In this document: positions 1 through 8,547 of the stretch, in pieces
Layout of the letters: each line of letters opens with the position of its first letter
Numbering within the stretch: position 1 is the first letter of the stretch
DNA from: JAIBJN01 sp963775625
Lineage (GTDB): Bacteria > Actinomycetota > Thermoleophilia > Gaiellales > Gaiellaceae
Reading direction: 5' to 3'
Assembly (NCBI GenBank): GCA_963775625.1
Contig: CAVZJM010000009.1
Span: 81,752-145,751 of the forward strand
DNA length: 64,000 bases
Position numbers and translations under genes: made by a program
The notes under the pieces: model-generated
The model's database searches: none
The model's input: the letters and a program-made list of their open reading frames with translations, nothing else
What the model was told of the DNA's origin: nothing

Positions 1-806
1 CCCTCCGCGAGGAGTCGGTGGACGTGCTCCAGCTCCGTTTCGTCGCGGTCGGCTCCCCGGCGCACACGCTCGCGACGACGACGCCGGGGCCGCTCCTTCG
101 CCAGCATTTCTCGGAGCCTGTCCGCCGCTGGCGGGCGGCGCTCCCGGCGACGTACGCCGAGTATCTTCAGGCCCGCTCGGGGAAGACCCGCTCCAACGTG
201 AAGCGCTACGCACGGAAGCTGGAGGAGCAGTTCGGCGAGGGGGTCGCGCTTCGCGCCTTCACGTCGCCGCCGGAGCTCGACGAGCTCGTCCGCGACACAC
301 AGTCCATCTCCGTGAAGACGTACCAGCACGGGCTCGGCGCCGGGTTCTCGGACTCGGCGCGCGACCGGGCGCTGCTCGAGCTCGCGCTCGCGCGAGGCTG
401 GTACCGCGCCTTCGTGCTCTACCTCGACGGCGTGCCGAACGCCTACTGGCACGGGATGATCTACGGTCGCACCTTCTACACCGGCCCGACGGGATACGAC
501 CCCGAGCGCCGGGACCTGCGTCTCGGCACCTATGTGCTCTCGAAGATGGTCGAGCGGGTCTGCGGCGAGGCGGACTGGATGGACTTCGGAGTCGGCGACG
601 CCGAGTACAAGCGGCACTTCGCGGACGAGCACCTCGTGGAGGAGGACGTGCTCGTCTTCGCGCCGCGCATGAAGCCCGTCGCCCTGAACCTGGCCCGCTC
701 CGGCGTGCTCGGGGCCTCGCAGGCGGGCCGTGCCATCCTCGCCCGGAGCGGGAAGCTCGACGAGGCTCGCCGACGCTGGCGTTCGCGCCGGTCCGGCGGC
801 GGGTAG
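1..806 (+). CDS. FemAB/GNAT-like acyltransferase, 5' end outside window
   Basis: The reading frame is open from the first bases (codons at 3-17 read LREES before a GTG at 18), so the true start probably lies upstream. About 267 residues remain. They resemble the BioF2/FemAB-like GNAT family (Acetyltransf_6), which transfers acyl or aminoacyl groups to cell-wall or polysaccharide precursors. Supporting features are the basic stretch GKTRSNVKRYARKLEE, a hydrophobic core around YRAFVLYLDGVPNAYWHG, and MDFGVGDAEYKRHF near the C-terminus. A phosphatase, flippase and sulfotransferase follow within 10 kb, which supports a role in decorating envelope polysaccharide. The substrate cannot be inferred. 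Family assignment is by pattern memory only. Confidence 0.6.
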   Translation, partial: LREESVDVLQLRFVAVGSPAHTLATTTPGPLLRQHFSEPVRRWRAALPATYAEYLQARSGKTRSNVKRYARKLEEQFGEGVALRAFTSPPELDELVRDTQSISVKTYQHGLGAGFSDSARDRALLELALARGWYRAFVLYLDGVPNAYWHGMIYGRTFYTGPTGYDPERRDLRLGTYVLSKMVERVCGEADWMDFGVGDAEYKRHFADEHLVEEDVLVFAPRMKPVALNLARSGVLGASQAGRAILARSGKLDEARRRWRSRRSGGG

Positions 807-816
807 GGGCCCTGGT

Positions 817-1335
817 GTGACGGGATTGCGGCGCATCCTCATCGCAGTCGGCCTCCTGGCCGCCCTGATGCTCGTCGCGCTCGGCGTGAGCGCGGTCCTC
901 GACCGCCCCGCGAAGACCGTGACCACGACCACCACCGTCGAAGGGTCGAAGCTGGAGGTCTGGGAAGCGTTGGCGGACTTCGGGCACTACGACGACTGGA
1001 ATCCCGTCGTCACCCACGCCGAGGGCGAGGCACGAGAGGGCACGGAGCTCGAGCTCGACGTGGTGCTCCCGGGCCACGAGCCCGAGTCGCTGGACGCGAA
1101 GGTGCTCGTCGCCCGGCCCCTCCGGAAGATTGGCTGGCAGGCGCGGCTCCTGGTGCCGGGCCTTCGCGACTGGGAGTACGAGTTCGTCCTCGAGCCCGTG
1201 AGCGAAGGCCGAGTCCTCGTCGTCCAGCGGCTCCGGATCGAAGGGCTCCTCGCCGTCTTCGCGGACGCCGACGCCGCGCGGGAGGCCCTCCACCTCGAGG
1301 CCCGGGCGCTGGCCGACCGCCTGGAGCGGTCCTAG
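817..1335 (+). CDS. Membrane-anchored SRPBCC (START/polyketide-cyclase-like) protein
   Basis: This 172-residue protein starts at GTG 817, with a good GGTAGGGG ribosome site at 802-809. The longer frame that starts inside the upstream gene is unlikely. An N-terminal hydrophobic segment (residues about 5-25) is followed by an SRPBCC fold: a strand with TTTTTVEGSKLEVWEALADF, the typical 'HYDDWNPVV' loop, and a C-terminal amphipathic helix that would close the ligand cavity. Family members bind hydrophobic ligands or act as cyclases and hydratases. The anchored form suggests a membrane-facing lipid-binding role. Its TAG stop overlaps the first bases of the palindromic repeat at 1334. Confidence 0.7.
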   Translation: MTGLRRILIAVGLLAALMLVALGVSAVLDRPAKTVTTTTTVEGSKLEVWEALADFGHYDDWNPVVTHAEGEAREGTELELDVVLPGHEPESLDAKVLVARPLRKIGWQARLLVPGLRDWEYEFVLEPVSEGRVLVVQRLRIEGLLAVFADADAAREALHLEARALADRLERS

Positions 1336-1498
1336 AACTCGAATCGGAATGACGCTTCGTCGGCCGCGGCGTCCTGGGTGAGTGCGATGCAAGGACGCAG
1401 GGCGCCCGAATAGCAGCGCTCTTCGGGCAACCGAGGACGCCGCAGCGTACCGCCCAGGGCGTCGCGACGGCACAAGGCTTCATTCTGGTTCGAGTTCT
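1334..1498. repeat. 165-bp palindromic repeat element, copy 1 (PAL-1)
   Basis: The element fills the gap between two convergent genes. Its ends are inverted repeats: AGAACTCGAATCGGAATGA on the left and, read from the other strand, AGAACTCGAACCAGAATGA on the right (17 of 19 match). The interior is an imperfect palindrome with an apical 7-bp hairpin (GCCCGAA/TTCGGGC). The left end overlaps the TAG stop of the SRPBCC gene, and the right end abuts the TAA stop of the sulfotransferase gene. A second full-length copy lies at 41286-41450 and a shortened one at 18136-18232. A small mobile palindrome or a bidirectional terminator would both fit. Confidence 0.85.
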
Positions 1499-2284
1499 TT
1501 AGACGGCGTAGCCGAAGCGCTCGAGCGCCGGCCTGGCAACCTCCGTCAGCTCCCCGACCACCTTGCTCGGGTGCCGCTGCCAGCGGCCCAGCGTGGCCGG
1601 AGGGCGCACCTCGGCCGCCGCCGCCTCGACGTCGCCCTCCAGCCCGAAGAACGCGAGGATCGAGCCCACGGTCGGGACGGGCTCGGCGCAGAGGTCCTCG
1701 AAGCGCACGCGGAGGTAGCGTGGGCCGAGGCGCCGCTCGCCGTAGTCGGCCGCCGCCAGGTTGACGCGATTCCAGAGCGCGATCGAGCGCACCGGTGTCT
1801 TCCGCTTCCGAAGCTCGTCGCCGAGGACCGCCCGGCCGTGCCAGTTCAGCTGGTTTTGATTGTCCGAGAACGCCATGTCACGCCCGTCGCGCAGGAAGTG
1901 GAGGAAGCGGACGTCCGGCATCACCTCGTTCCAGAAGCGGAGCAGGTAGATGCTCCTCGGCTCCTTCCAGCCCCAGGCCGTCGCGCCGGCCGGCAGCGTC
2001 GAGAGGTGATCTGCGAGAACGGTGCGCAGGTCGGCTTCCATCTCCGTGCGCTGCTGGGGGGAGACCTCGCCGCCGGCACCGACATAGTCGTTGATCCAGC
2101 GGTCCGAGTAGAAGCCGAGCTCGACCGCGTCCTCGTACGGATTGAGCATCGCGCCCGTGTACACCCCCGAGGCGCGGAGGATGCGCGCGACCACGCGCGT
2201 GCCGGAGCCGCCGGTGGCGCCGATCACGTTCGGCCCGGGCAGGGCCAGGCCGTCAGGAAGCACACCGCTGGTCGTCTCGGTCAT
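1499..2284 (-). CDS. PAPS-dependent sulfotransferase family protein
   Basis: This 261-residue protein would transfer sulfate from 3'-phosphoadenylyl sulfate to a hydroxyl or amine, here plausibly on surface glycan. The 5'-phosphosulfate loop is seen near residues 20-28 (VIGATGGSGTRVV), and a 3'-phosphate-binding motif near residue 130 (FLHFLRDGRDMAFSDN). The C-terminal part RYLRVRFEDLCAEP matches the usual sulfotransferase layout. The ATG at 2284 is chosen because GGGTGG lies about 7 bases upstream; a second in-frame ATG at 2302 has no such site. A flippase and a glycosyltransferase lie upstream on the same strand, so it probably belongs to the polysaccharide operon. Confidence 0.8.
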   Translation of the reverse strand: MTETTSGVLPDGLALPGPNVIGATGGSGTRVVARILRASGVYTGAMLNPYEDAVELGFYSDRWINDYVGAGGEVSPQQRTEMEADLRTVLADHLSTLPAGATAWGWKEPRSIYLLRFWNEVMPDVRFLHFLRDGRDMAFSDNQNQLNWHGRAVLGDELRKRKTPVRSIALWNRVNLAAADYGERRLGPRYLRVRFEDLCAEPVPTVGSILAFFGLEGDVEAAAAEVRPPATLGRWQRHPSKVVGELTEVARPALERFGYAV

Positions 2285-2321
2285 CGGTCCACCCGAGTAC
2301 ATTCTGTCGTCGGCGCCGGCC

Positions 2322-3815
2322 TCAAGCGGTCGCCGTGCTCTCTCGGCGCATGATCTTGCGGAGGACGGGCCCGGCCACTTGGCGAGCGCGAGGCTCGAGC
2401 GCGAAGAGAACCGCGCCGGCGGCGAGGCACGACGCAGCGCCGGCGATCAGGAGCGCGACGAACGCGGGCAGACCGGCGAGCAGGCCCACGACGTCCAGAA
2501 GTGCGACCGCTGCGATGCCGGCCGCCGCCGAGAGGAGCGGTGAGGGGAGCCACGGCAAGAACGAGCGGGGACGCAGCCCTGTGATCCAGCAGACGACCGC
2601 GATGTTCACCGGGATGACGACCGCCAGGAAGAACGCAGCCCGCGAGGCGGCCATCCCGATCGCCTGCTCGCGGCTGTCCTCGTCGGTGAGCAGCCAGCCG
2701 ACGAGCAGGACCGTTCCGGCGGAGACAGCCGCGAGCGCCCAGAGCATCACCGCCCGCAGATGCGGCCGCGCGACGGCGAAAAGCAGCGGGCCCGTGAAGA
2801 AGACGATCGCCTTGCCGATGCCGACGAGCGCGAGCAGCTTCAGCACATCCGCGGCAGGCTCCCACTCAGGGCCCATCAGCGCCATCAGGTAGTCGCTGCA
2901 GGCTGCCATCACGGCCATGGCCGGGACGGTCAAGATGAGCGTCGTCCGGATACAGGACGCCACGGCCTCCTTGAGCGCCGGGCGGTCGTTCTGGAGCCGG
3001 GAGAAGAACGGCAGGGACACATACCCCACCGGCCGCATCGTCAGCTCGAGGACGTTGTCCGAGAAGCGGTCGGCCAGCCGGTAGAGACCGACGGCGACCG
3101 GGCCGAAGAAGATGCCCATCAGGAGCGCGTCGGCGCGACGGTTGAGAAAGCCGCCCAGATTGGAGAGGAACACGCCGCTCGAGAAGCCGACCAGATCCCG
3201 GGCATGCGAGCGGGAGAAGCGGAAGCGCGGCCGCCAGGTGCTCATGGCCCAGAGCAGGACGAGCTGCGTCGCGGCAAAGCCGAGCTGCTGTGCGACGAGG
3301 GCCCAGACCCCCGCTCCCCTCAGGGCGAGCACGAGACCCACCACGCCTCCGACGATCACCGCCACCGTTTCCCGGATGGCGAGAGCGCGGAAGCGCATCT
3401 CCCGCTGGAAGATCGCCAGCGGGACGATCGTGAAGCCCCAGATCAGGAGCAAGGCCGAAAGGACCTTGACGACATCCTCGAGCTCGGGGACGCCGTTGAG
3501 CCGCGCCCACCACCCCGCGAGGAGAAAGCTCGCCGCGGCGAGCAGCACGCACCACGCGAGGTTCGCCCAGAACGCCGAGTCGAGGTGGTCGTCCTCGAGG
3601 TTCTGACGCTGAACCACCGCGGTCTGGATCCCTCCCTCGAGGAGGAGCTGGACGACGGAGATGTAGATGAGAGCGAGGGCGACGATGCCGAAGTCGCGCG
3701 GCCCGAGAATCGCGGCGAGCAGGAACGTGAAGGCGAGCGAGAAGACCCGGTCGGCCCAGGTCATGTAGAACGCCCACTTGAGCGAGCCGAAGAAGGAGCG
3801 GTGGTGGTCGTTCAT
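2322..3815 (-). CDS. Wzx-type polysaccharide flippase (MOP superfamily)
   Basis: This 497-residue integral membrane protein has about 12-14 hydrophobic segments, matching the O-antigen/teichoic-acid transporter branch of the MOP superfamily. Such proteins flip lipid-linked oligosaccharide repeats across the cytoplasmic membrane. Typical features are the N-terminal 'ILGPRDFGIVALALIYISVVQLL' type segment, QREMRFRALAIRE, and a conserved LYRLADRFSDNVLELTMRP stretch in the middle. The gene starts 10 bases after the stop of the glycosyltransferase gene, so it is likely co-transcribed with it and the acetyltransferase. Length is typical. Substrate specificity cannot be read from sequence. Confidence 0.85.
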   Translation of the reverse strand: MNDHHRSFFGSLKWAFYMTWADRVFSLAFTFLLAAILGPRDFGIVALALIYISVVQLLLEGGIQTAVVQRQNLEDDHLDSAFWANLAWCVLLAAASFLLAGWWARLNGVPELEDVVKVLSALLLIWGFTIVPLAIFQREMRFRALAIRETVAVIVGGVVGLVLALRGAGVWALVAQQLGFAATQLVLLWAMSTWRPRFRFSRSHARDLVGFSSGVFLSNLGGFLNRRADALLMGIFFGPVAVGLYRLADRFSDNVLELTMRPVGYVSLPFFSRLQNDRPALKEAVASCIRTTLILTVPAMAVMAACSDYLMALMGPEWEPAADVLKLLALVGIGKAIVFFTGPLLFAVARPHLRAVMLWALAAVSAGTVLLVGWLLTDEDSREQAIGMAASRAAFFLAVVIPVNIAVVCWITGLRPRSFLPWLPSPLLSAAAGIAAVALLDVVGLLAGLPAFVALLIAGAASCLAAGAVLFALEPRARQVAGPVLRKIMRRESTATA

Positions 3816-3824
3816 GGCGCCCGG

Positions 3825-4775
3825 CTACTGGCCCGGCGCGGGCCCAGCCGCCTCCGGCTCAGGGTAGCCCGGCAGCCACTCGCGTCGGTTCCGCCACACC
3901 TGGGTCCAGGGCGACGGGCGCGCGCCGTCGTCGCGCCCCGGCCGCGAAAGGAGGGAGCGCAGGCCGAGCCCGACGGTCAAGAGGAAGAGGCCGAGGCGAA
4001 GGCGGAGGCCGCGCCAGTGCTTGCGCAGGAGCGTCGCCTTCCCGCGGAACAGGAGCATCAGCTTGTCCTCGCGCGTCGAGGAGGAGACGCCGATCTCGTG
4101 CGTGACGACCGCGTCCGGGGTGATCGCCGGCCGGTAGCCGAGGGCCGCCGCGCGAAGCGAAAGGTCGGCGTCCTCGCCGTACATGAAGAAGCGTCTGTCG
4201 AACCCTCCGAGCTCCTGCCAGAGCGACCGTGACACGAGCAGGAGACAGCCGGTGACGATGTCCACCTCCCGCACGGTGTCGCGCTTCCAGCCCCCGAGAG
4301 ACTCCGGGTCGAAGAGCCGCGTCCGCTTGAACGCGGACGTGAGCAGCGTTGCGAAGCAGAAGAGGCTCCAGAGGGTCGGCGCGCCCCAGCACGAGCCCGG
4401 GTTCACCGAGCCGTCGGGGTCGAGCGTGCGCCCTCCGTAGAGCCCGTGCTCCGGGTGGGCGCGCGCGAAGGCGAGGAGGTTCTCCACGGCTCCTTCGTGC
4501 ACGACCGTGTCCGGGTTGAGGAGGAACAGGTATTCACCGTGCGCCTCCTCCGCCGCCCGATTGCAGCCGAGCGCGAAGCCGAGATTCTCGTCGGAGGCCA
4601 CCAGGCGCACGCCCGGGAACTCCGAGCGCACCATCTCCACGGTGCCGTCGCGGGAGTCGTTGTCGAGGACGACGATCTCGTGGGAGGCCTGCGAGCCCTC
4701 GAGCGAGGCGAGGCATGCCCGCGCCGCGTCACGACACCGGTACGTGACGATGAGGATCGAGACGTCCGGGGTCAC
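3825..4775 (-). CDS. GT2-family glycosyltransferase (rhamnosyltransferase-like)
   Basis: This 316-residue cytoplasmic or membrane-associated enzyme adds a sugar from a nucleotide donor to a growing glycan. The GT-A fold is seen in order: VSILIVTYRCRD at the N-terminus, VLDNDSRDGT (donor site), FLLNPDTV (the DxD-like metal site) near residue 88, and GGFDRRFFMYGEDADLSLRA near 190, the acceptor and base region. A hydrophobic stretch around residues 265-285 suggests peripheral membrane contact. The start codon overlaps the acetyltransferase stop by four bases (4772-4775), indicating translational coupling. It resembles WbbL-like enzymes, but the sugar is unknown. Confidence 0.88.
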   Translation of the reverse strand: MTPDVSILIVTYRCRDAARACLASLEGSQASHEIVVLDNDSRDGTVEMVRSEFPGVRLVASDENLGFALGCNRAAEEAHGEYLFLLNPDTVVHEGAVENLLAFARAHPEHGLYGGRTLDPDGSVNPGSCWGAPTLWSLFCFATLLTSAFKRTRLFDPESLGGWKRDTVREVDIVTGCLLLVSRSLWQELGGFDRRFFMYGEDADLSLRAAALGYRPAITPDAVVTHEIGVSSSTREDKLMLLFRGKATLLRKHWRGLRLRLGLFLLTVGLGLRSLLSRPGRDDGARPSPWTQVWRNRREWLPGYPEPEAAGPAPGQ

Positions 4776-5362
4776 GCGTGCGTCGTCACCGGGTCCGGAT
4801 CGGCCTGCGGCCCCGCGTCGGAACCGGTAGGGCCGTAATCCTCGCGCCGGCGGACGATCCGCGCTGGGTTTCCGACTGCGACCGAGCCCGGAGGCAGCGA
4901 CTTGGTCACCACCGAGCCCGCGCTGACGACGCAGCCGTCGCCGATCGTGACCCCGGCGCCGACGAACACGCGCGCGCCGAGCCAGACGTCGTTGCCGATG
5001 ACGACGTCGCGCTCGTTTCGCTCCTGCTCGGCGATCTTCGCGTCGGGGGAGAGCCCGTAGTCGGACGCGGTCACGAAGACCTCGGGCCCCAGGCGGCAGT
5101 CTTCGCCGATCGTGATCCGCCCGCTCGCGTCGCCGGCCCAGATGTAGGCGCGCTCGCCGATCTTCGAGCCTCGCCCGATGGCGATGCGCTCGCCGTTTCG
5201 GAGCGAGACGTTGGGGGCGACGGTCGCGCCCTCGCCCAGGGTCAGCCGCCGGCGTGGACGGACGTGCGAGTAGCTGTAGTAGTGCAGCAGCCGGACCGCC
5301 TGGAAGTAGGTCATCGGGTCCACGAAGGAACGCACGGCTTCGCTCCAGCTCCGGCTCTTCAT
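4772..5362 (-). CDS. Hexapeptide-repeat O-acetyltransferase
   Basis: This 196-residue left-handed beta-helix acyltransferase is of the WcaF/NodL/maltose acetyltransferase type and would use acetyl-CoA to acetylate a sugar. Hexapeptide repeats run from about residue 45 to 170 (APNVSLRNGERIAIGRGSKIG, then VIGNDVWLGARVFVGAGVTIGDG). The usual tail AVGNPARIVRR follows. GAGGAG lies about nine bases before the ATG at 5362. It is the first gene of a leftward operon that continues with the glycosyltransferase, the flippase and probably the sulfotransferase. The N-terminal 40 residues are non-repeat and may form the trimer cap or contact the membrane. Confidence 0.85.
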   Translation of the reverse strand: MKSRSWSEAVRSFVDPMTYFQAVRLLHYYSYSHVRPRRRLTLGEGATVAPNVSLRNGERIAIGRGSKIGERAYIWAGDASGRITIGEDCRLGPEVFVTASDYGLSPDAKIAEQERNERDVVIGNDVWLGARVFVGAGVTIGDGCVVSAGSVVTKSLPPGSVAVGNPARIVRRREDYGPTGSDAGPQADPDPVTTHA

Positions 5363-5486
5363 CTACCGCATCTCCTCACTCGGGTCCTAGGCGATTCCGG
5401 GCGTCGTGCCAAGTCCAGGGTAACGGTCCAGACCATCGGCGGAGGCGACGCCGCTACACTCCGAACACACTCCTCACGAAGCGTTC

Positions 5487-5720
5487 ATGGCCCGCTCACG
5501 CACCACCGACGTCACTCTCAAGATCCCTCGCCCCCTCTACGACCGCCTGCGCCAGGTGATCGAGGGCACCGGCTTCCATTCGGTGACGGAGTTCAGCGTC
5601 TACGTGCTTCGGGACCTCGTCTCGAGCCAGGCTCCGGCGCCGGAGGAGGACGGCCTCACACACGAAGAGGTCACGGCCATCCGCCGGCGCCTCCAGGCGC
5701 TCGGCTACCTCGAGGACTGA
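5487..5720 (+). CDS. Small ribbon-helix-helix-like protein with 'LGYLE' tail
   Basis: This 77-residue protein starts at ATG 5487. Residues 7-45 (DVTLKIPRPLYDRLRQVI and the following helix) look like a ribbon-helix-helix fold of the CopG/Arc type: one beta strand and two helices. The last 20 residues (EEVTAIRRRLQALGYLED) form a separate acidic/basic helix. They closely resemble the C-terminus of the phosphatase-like protein encoded at 9594-11220 (EVERRLRGLGYLE). The gene lies 60 bases upstream of the intact phosphatase-like gene at 5781 and is probably in its operon. It could be a DNA-binding autoregulator or a small partner protein; the shared tail favours the second. Confidence 0.6.
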   Translation: MARSRTTDVTLKIPRPLYDRLRQVIEGTGFHSVTEFSVYVLRDLVSSQAPAPEEDGLTHEEVTAIRRRLQALGYLED

Positions 5721-5780
5721 TGTCCGGGCCTCCGCAGCGGTCGCCCGGTTTCCCCCGCGCGCGCCAGTAGGACGGACACC

Positions 5781-7160
5781 ATGAGCAAGGTGATGATCAT
5801 CGGCCTCGACTGCGCCGAGCCGTCGCTCCTCCTGGAGCGCTGGCGCGACAAGCTGCCCGTCCTCTCCGGCCTGATGGAGAAGGGCGCGTACGGGAGGCTC
5901 ACGTCCGTGATCCCCCCGATCACGGTGCCGGCGTGGTCTTGCATGATGTCGAGCCGCACGCCGGGCGACCTCGGCGTCTACGGGTTCCGCAACCGCTCGG
6001 ACTACTCCTACGACGGGCTCTTCATCGCGAACTCCACCGCGATCAAGGAGCCGCGGCTCTGGGACCATGCGACGCGCGGCGGCAAGCCCTCGATCGTCCT
6101 CGGCGTCCCGGGCACCTACCCCCCGCGCCCGCTCAACGGCGTCATGGTCAGCTGTTTCCTGACCCCCAGCGTCGAGAGCCAGTACACCTTCCCGCCCATG
6201 CTCAAGCGTGAGATCGAGCAGACCGTCGGCGAATACCACTTCGACGTGCACGACTTCCGGACGGAGGACAAGGACTACCTTCTGCGCCAGGTCCACGAGA
6301 TGACCGAACGGCGCTTCCAGCTCGCCCAGCACCTTCTCTCGACGCGGCCCTGGGAGCTCTTCGCCATGGTCGAGATGGGCGTCGATCGCATGTACCACGG
6401 CTTCTGGAAGATGATGGACCCGCAACACCGCAAGCACGAGCCGGGGAATCGGTACGAGAGCGCGATCCTCGACTACCACATGCGCGTGGACGAGCTGATG
6501 GGCGGCCTGCTCGCGCACGCCGACGAGGACACCGCCGTCCTGGTCGTCTCCGACCACGGCGGCAAGCGCATGGACGGCGGCATCCGCGTGAACGAATGGC
6601 TCCGCCGGGAAGGGCTCCTCGCGACGGTCTCCGACCCGCAGACGGCCGTCCCGCTCCGGGAGGCCGCGGTCGACTGGTCGAAGACCACCGCCTGGGGCGA
6701 GGGCGGCTACTACTCCCGCATCTTCCTCAACGTCGCGGGCCGCGAGCCCGAGGGGACGATCCCGCAGGACGACTACGAGGACGTCCGCCGCGACCTCGCC
6801 CGGCGACTTGCCGCCATTCCCGACGAGAACGGCGACCCGCTCGACACCCGGGTCCACATCCCCGAGGAGACGTACGCGGTGGTGAACGGGGTCGCGCCCG
6901 ACCTGATCGTCCACTTCGGCAATCTCCTCTGGCGCTCGGTCGGGACGGTCGGTGGCGACGAAGGGATCCACACCTTCGAGAACGACACGGGGCCCGACGA
7001 CGCCAACCACGCCCAGGACGGCCTCTTCGTGCTGGTCACGCCCCGCATCACCTCCGGAGAGCGCGAGGCCGCGCACCTCCTGGACGTCGCCCCGACAGTG
7101 CTCGAGCTTCTCGGTCTGGACGTCCCGGGCTCGATGCGGGGCTCGTCGCTGCTCGGCTAG
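5781..7160 (+). CDS. Alkaline-phosphatase-superfamily phosphodiesterase/nucleotide pyrophosphatase
   Basis: This 459-residue metal-dependent hydrolase is of the type I phosphodiesterase family (related to phosphoglycerate mutase and NPP enzymes). The first metal ligand region is IIGLDCAEPSLL at residues 5-16. The nucleophile region is PPITVPAWSCMM near residue 47. DHGGKRMDGG near 255 supplies the second metal site, and a late His lies in DDANHAQDGLFVL. No signal peptide is visible, so it probably acts in the cytoplasm. Such genes recur in polysaccharide loci, where they may act on nucleotide-sugar or lipid-phosphate intermediates. Its C-terminus lacks the LGYLE tail that the upstream small protein carries. 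Its stop overlaps the convergent ligase gene by four bases. Confidence 0.8.
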   Translation: MSKVMIIGLDCAEPSLLLERWRDKLPVLSGLMEKGAYGRLTSVIPPITVPAWSCMMSSRTPGDLGVYGFRNRSDYSYDGLFIANSTAIKEPRLWDHATRGGKPSIVLGVPGTYPPRPLNGVMVSCFLTPSVESQYTFPPMLKREIEQTVGEYHFDVHDFRTEDKDYLLRQVHEMTERRFQLAQHLLSTRPWELFAMVEMGVDRMYHGFWKMMDPQHRKHEPGNRYESAILDYHMRVDELMGGLLAHADEDTAVLVVSDHGGKRMDGGIRVNEWLRREGLLATVSDPQTAVPLREAAVDWSKTTAWGEGGYYSRIFLNVAGREPEGTIPQDDYEDVRRDLARRLAAIPDENGDPLDTRVHIPEETYAVVNGVAPDLIVHFGNLLWRSVGTVGGDEGIHTFENDTGPDDANHAQDGLFVLVTPRITSGEREAAHLLDVAPTVLELLGLDVPGSMRGSSLLG

Positions 7161-8533
7161 GCGTCCGTCGGGCGTGGCCCGAGGTGGCGGGCCTGGAGCC
7201 CGAGCGCGGCGATCATGAAGAAGACGACCGTCGCTTGCACGAAGGCGAACGCGTCGAAGACGAGCATGCTGAACGCGAACGCCCCGATCGACGCTGCGCA
7301 GGCCGCCGCGAGATCGCTCCTCGGCCCTCGCACCCTGCTGGCGAACCTGCCGACGGTGAAGAGGCTCCCGAAGACGAACCACGCCGTGCCCACGATGCCG
7401 AGGACGCCCAGCGAAACCAGCGTGGTCAGCCACTCGTTGTCGAAGTAGATGACCGCGCCCTCCGCGCCCACGGCGGTCTGGGCAGCACCGGCCTCCCCGG
7501 TCAGCACCTCGGTGCCGATCCCGTTGCCGTAGAGCGGCGACTCGCTCCAGACCCGCAGCCCCGGGTCGACGTCGGCGAGCCGACCGGAGCCGGACTCCCC
7601 CGCACGGGTGGTCAGGTCACTCGCGAGGCCCGACGACGGCGAGAACGCGCCGTAGATGCCGCCAAGCGCTCCCGGCACGGCGAAATGGATGACGATCGGA
7701 AGGATGACGACGACCGGCCAGAAGCGCAGGACCTGCCTGGGGCGGAGCCAGAGACCGATTGCCAGGATTGCGCCGGCCATGACCACCGTCGTCCGTGAGA
7801 TCGTCGCGACCGCGCCCATCGCGCAGGTCGCGGCCGCGATTCCCCAGAGAATGCCTCGTGCGCGTGTCCTGGCGCGGTCGACCAGGTAGAGGCCGAGCGG
7901 GAACGCCATGAAGAGCGCCGCCGAGAGGGCGATGGGATGCTGTGCCGAGGCATAGACGCGGAGATTCCCGCCCCGCTCGGTGAAGTCCGTCCGGGGCTCC
8001 CGAATGAGGCCGGGAACCCATTCGGCGAGATGGTCGAACGCGTTGTAGCCCGTGCGCGACTCGTAGAGCGCCGAGATGGCGACGATCGTCGCGCCGGCGA
8101 CGAGCGCCCGCGCGACGGTGTCGATGCCGGCGTGCGTCTTGATCGTGGAGGCGACGACGACGAAGACGGCGAGGAAGCCGAGGTAGTACGAGAGCGACTT
8201 CAGGGCCTCTGCATCGCCGGGGGTACTGGCGAGAGCGTCGTAGTTCATCAGGGCCGCGACCGTAGCCGTCCCGGCCAGGAGCGCGAGCGGCCCGCCGAAG
8301 CCCAGGAACTCGAGTCGTGCTCGACCTCTGTGCACGGCCAGGAGCAGGAAGATGATCAGCGCTGCCAGCACGATCCGGTACGGCTCGAGATTGAACGGCA
8401 GGGAGATCGGGAGGCGGTAACCCCGGGCCGGGACCAGCCAGATCACGAGCGCGAAGCCGGCGATCGCGCTCGGCCAGGTGACCGTCGGGACGGCCAGCTC
8501 CCGCGGTGGGGACTGCGACTCGACGTGGGCCAA
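7157..8533 (-). CDS. O-antigen ligase/polymerase-like membrane protein
   Basis: This polytopic protein of 458 residues has about 11 hydrophobic segments and a long loop between two C-terminal segments (DVDPGLRVWSESPLYGNGIGTEV), typical of the Wzy/WaaL/O-antigen ligase superfamily. Such proteins join polysaccharide chains at the outer face of the membrane. The longest open frame runs to 9307 but covers the upstream gene, so a start near 8533 is preferred. The only start-like codon there is a TTG, with GGAG about 11 bases upstream. The gene begins 15 bases after the stop of the Wzz-like gene, so the two are co-transcribed. The TTG start is tentative. Confidence 0.78.
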   Translation of the reverse strand: MAHVESQSPPRELAVPTVTWPSAIAGFALVIWLVPARGYRLPISLPFNLEPYRIVLAALIIFLLLAVHRGRARLEFLGFGGPLALLAGTATVAALMNYDALASTPGDAEALKSLSYYLGFLAVFVVVASTIKTHAGIDTVARALVAGATIVAISALYESRTGYNAFDHLAEWVPGLIREPRTDFTERGGNLRVYASAQHPIALSAALFMAFPLGLYLVDRARTRARGILWGIAAATCAMGAVATISRTTVVMAGAILAIGLWLRPRQVLRFWPVVVILPIVIHFAVPGALGGIYGAFSPSSGLASDLTTRAGESGSGRLADVDPGLRVWSESPLYGNGIGTEVLTGEAGAAQTAVGAEGAVIYFDNEWLTTLVSLGVLGIVGTAWFVFGSLFTVGRFASRVRGPRSDLAAACAASIGAFAFSMLVFDAFAFVQATVVFFMIAALGLQARHLGPRPTDA

Positions 8534-8547
8534 GAGGGCCCGTTCTC

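Noticed and set aside
5496..7433. 645-codon minus-strand frame
   Set aside because: It is antisense to the phosphatase gene, which has clear catalytic motifs, and has no recognisable domain.
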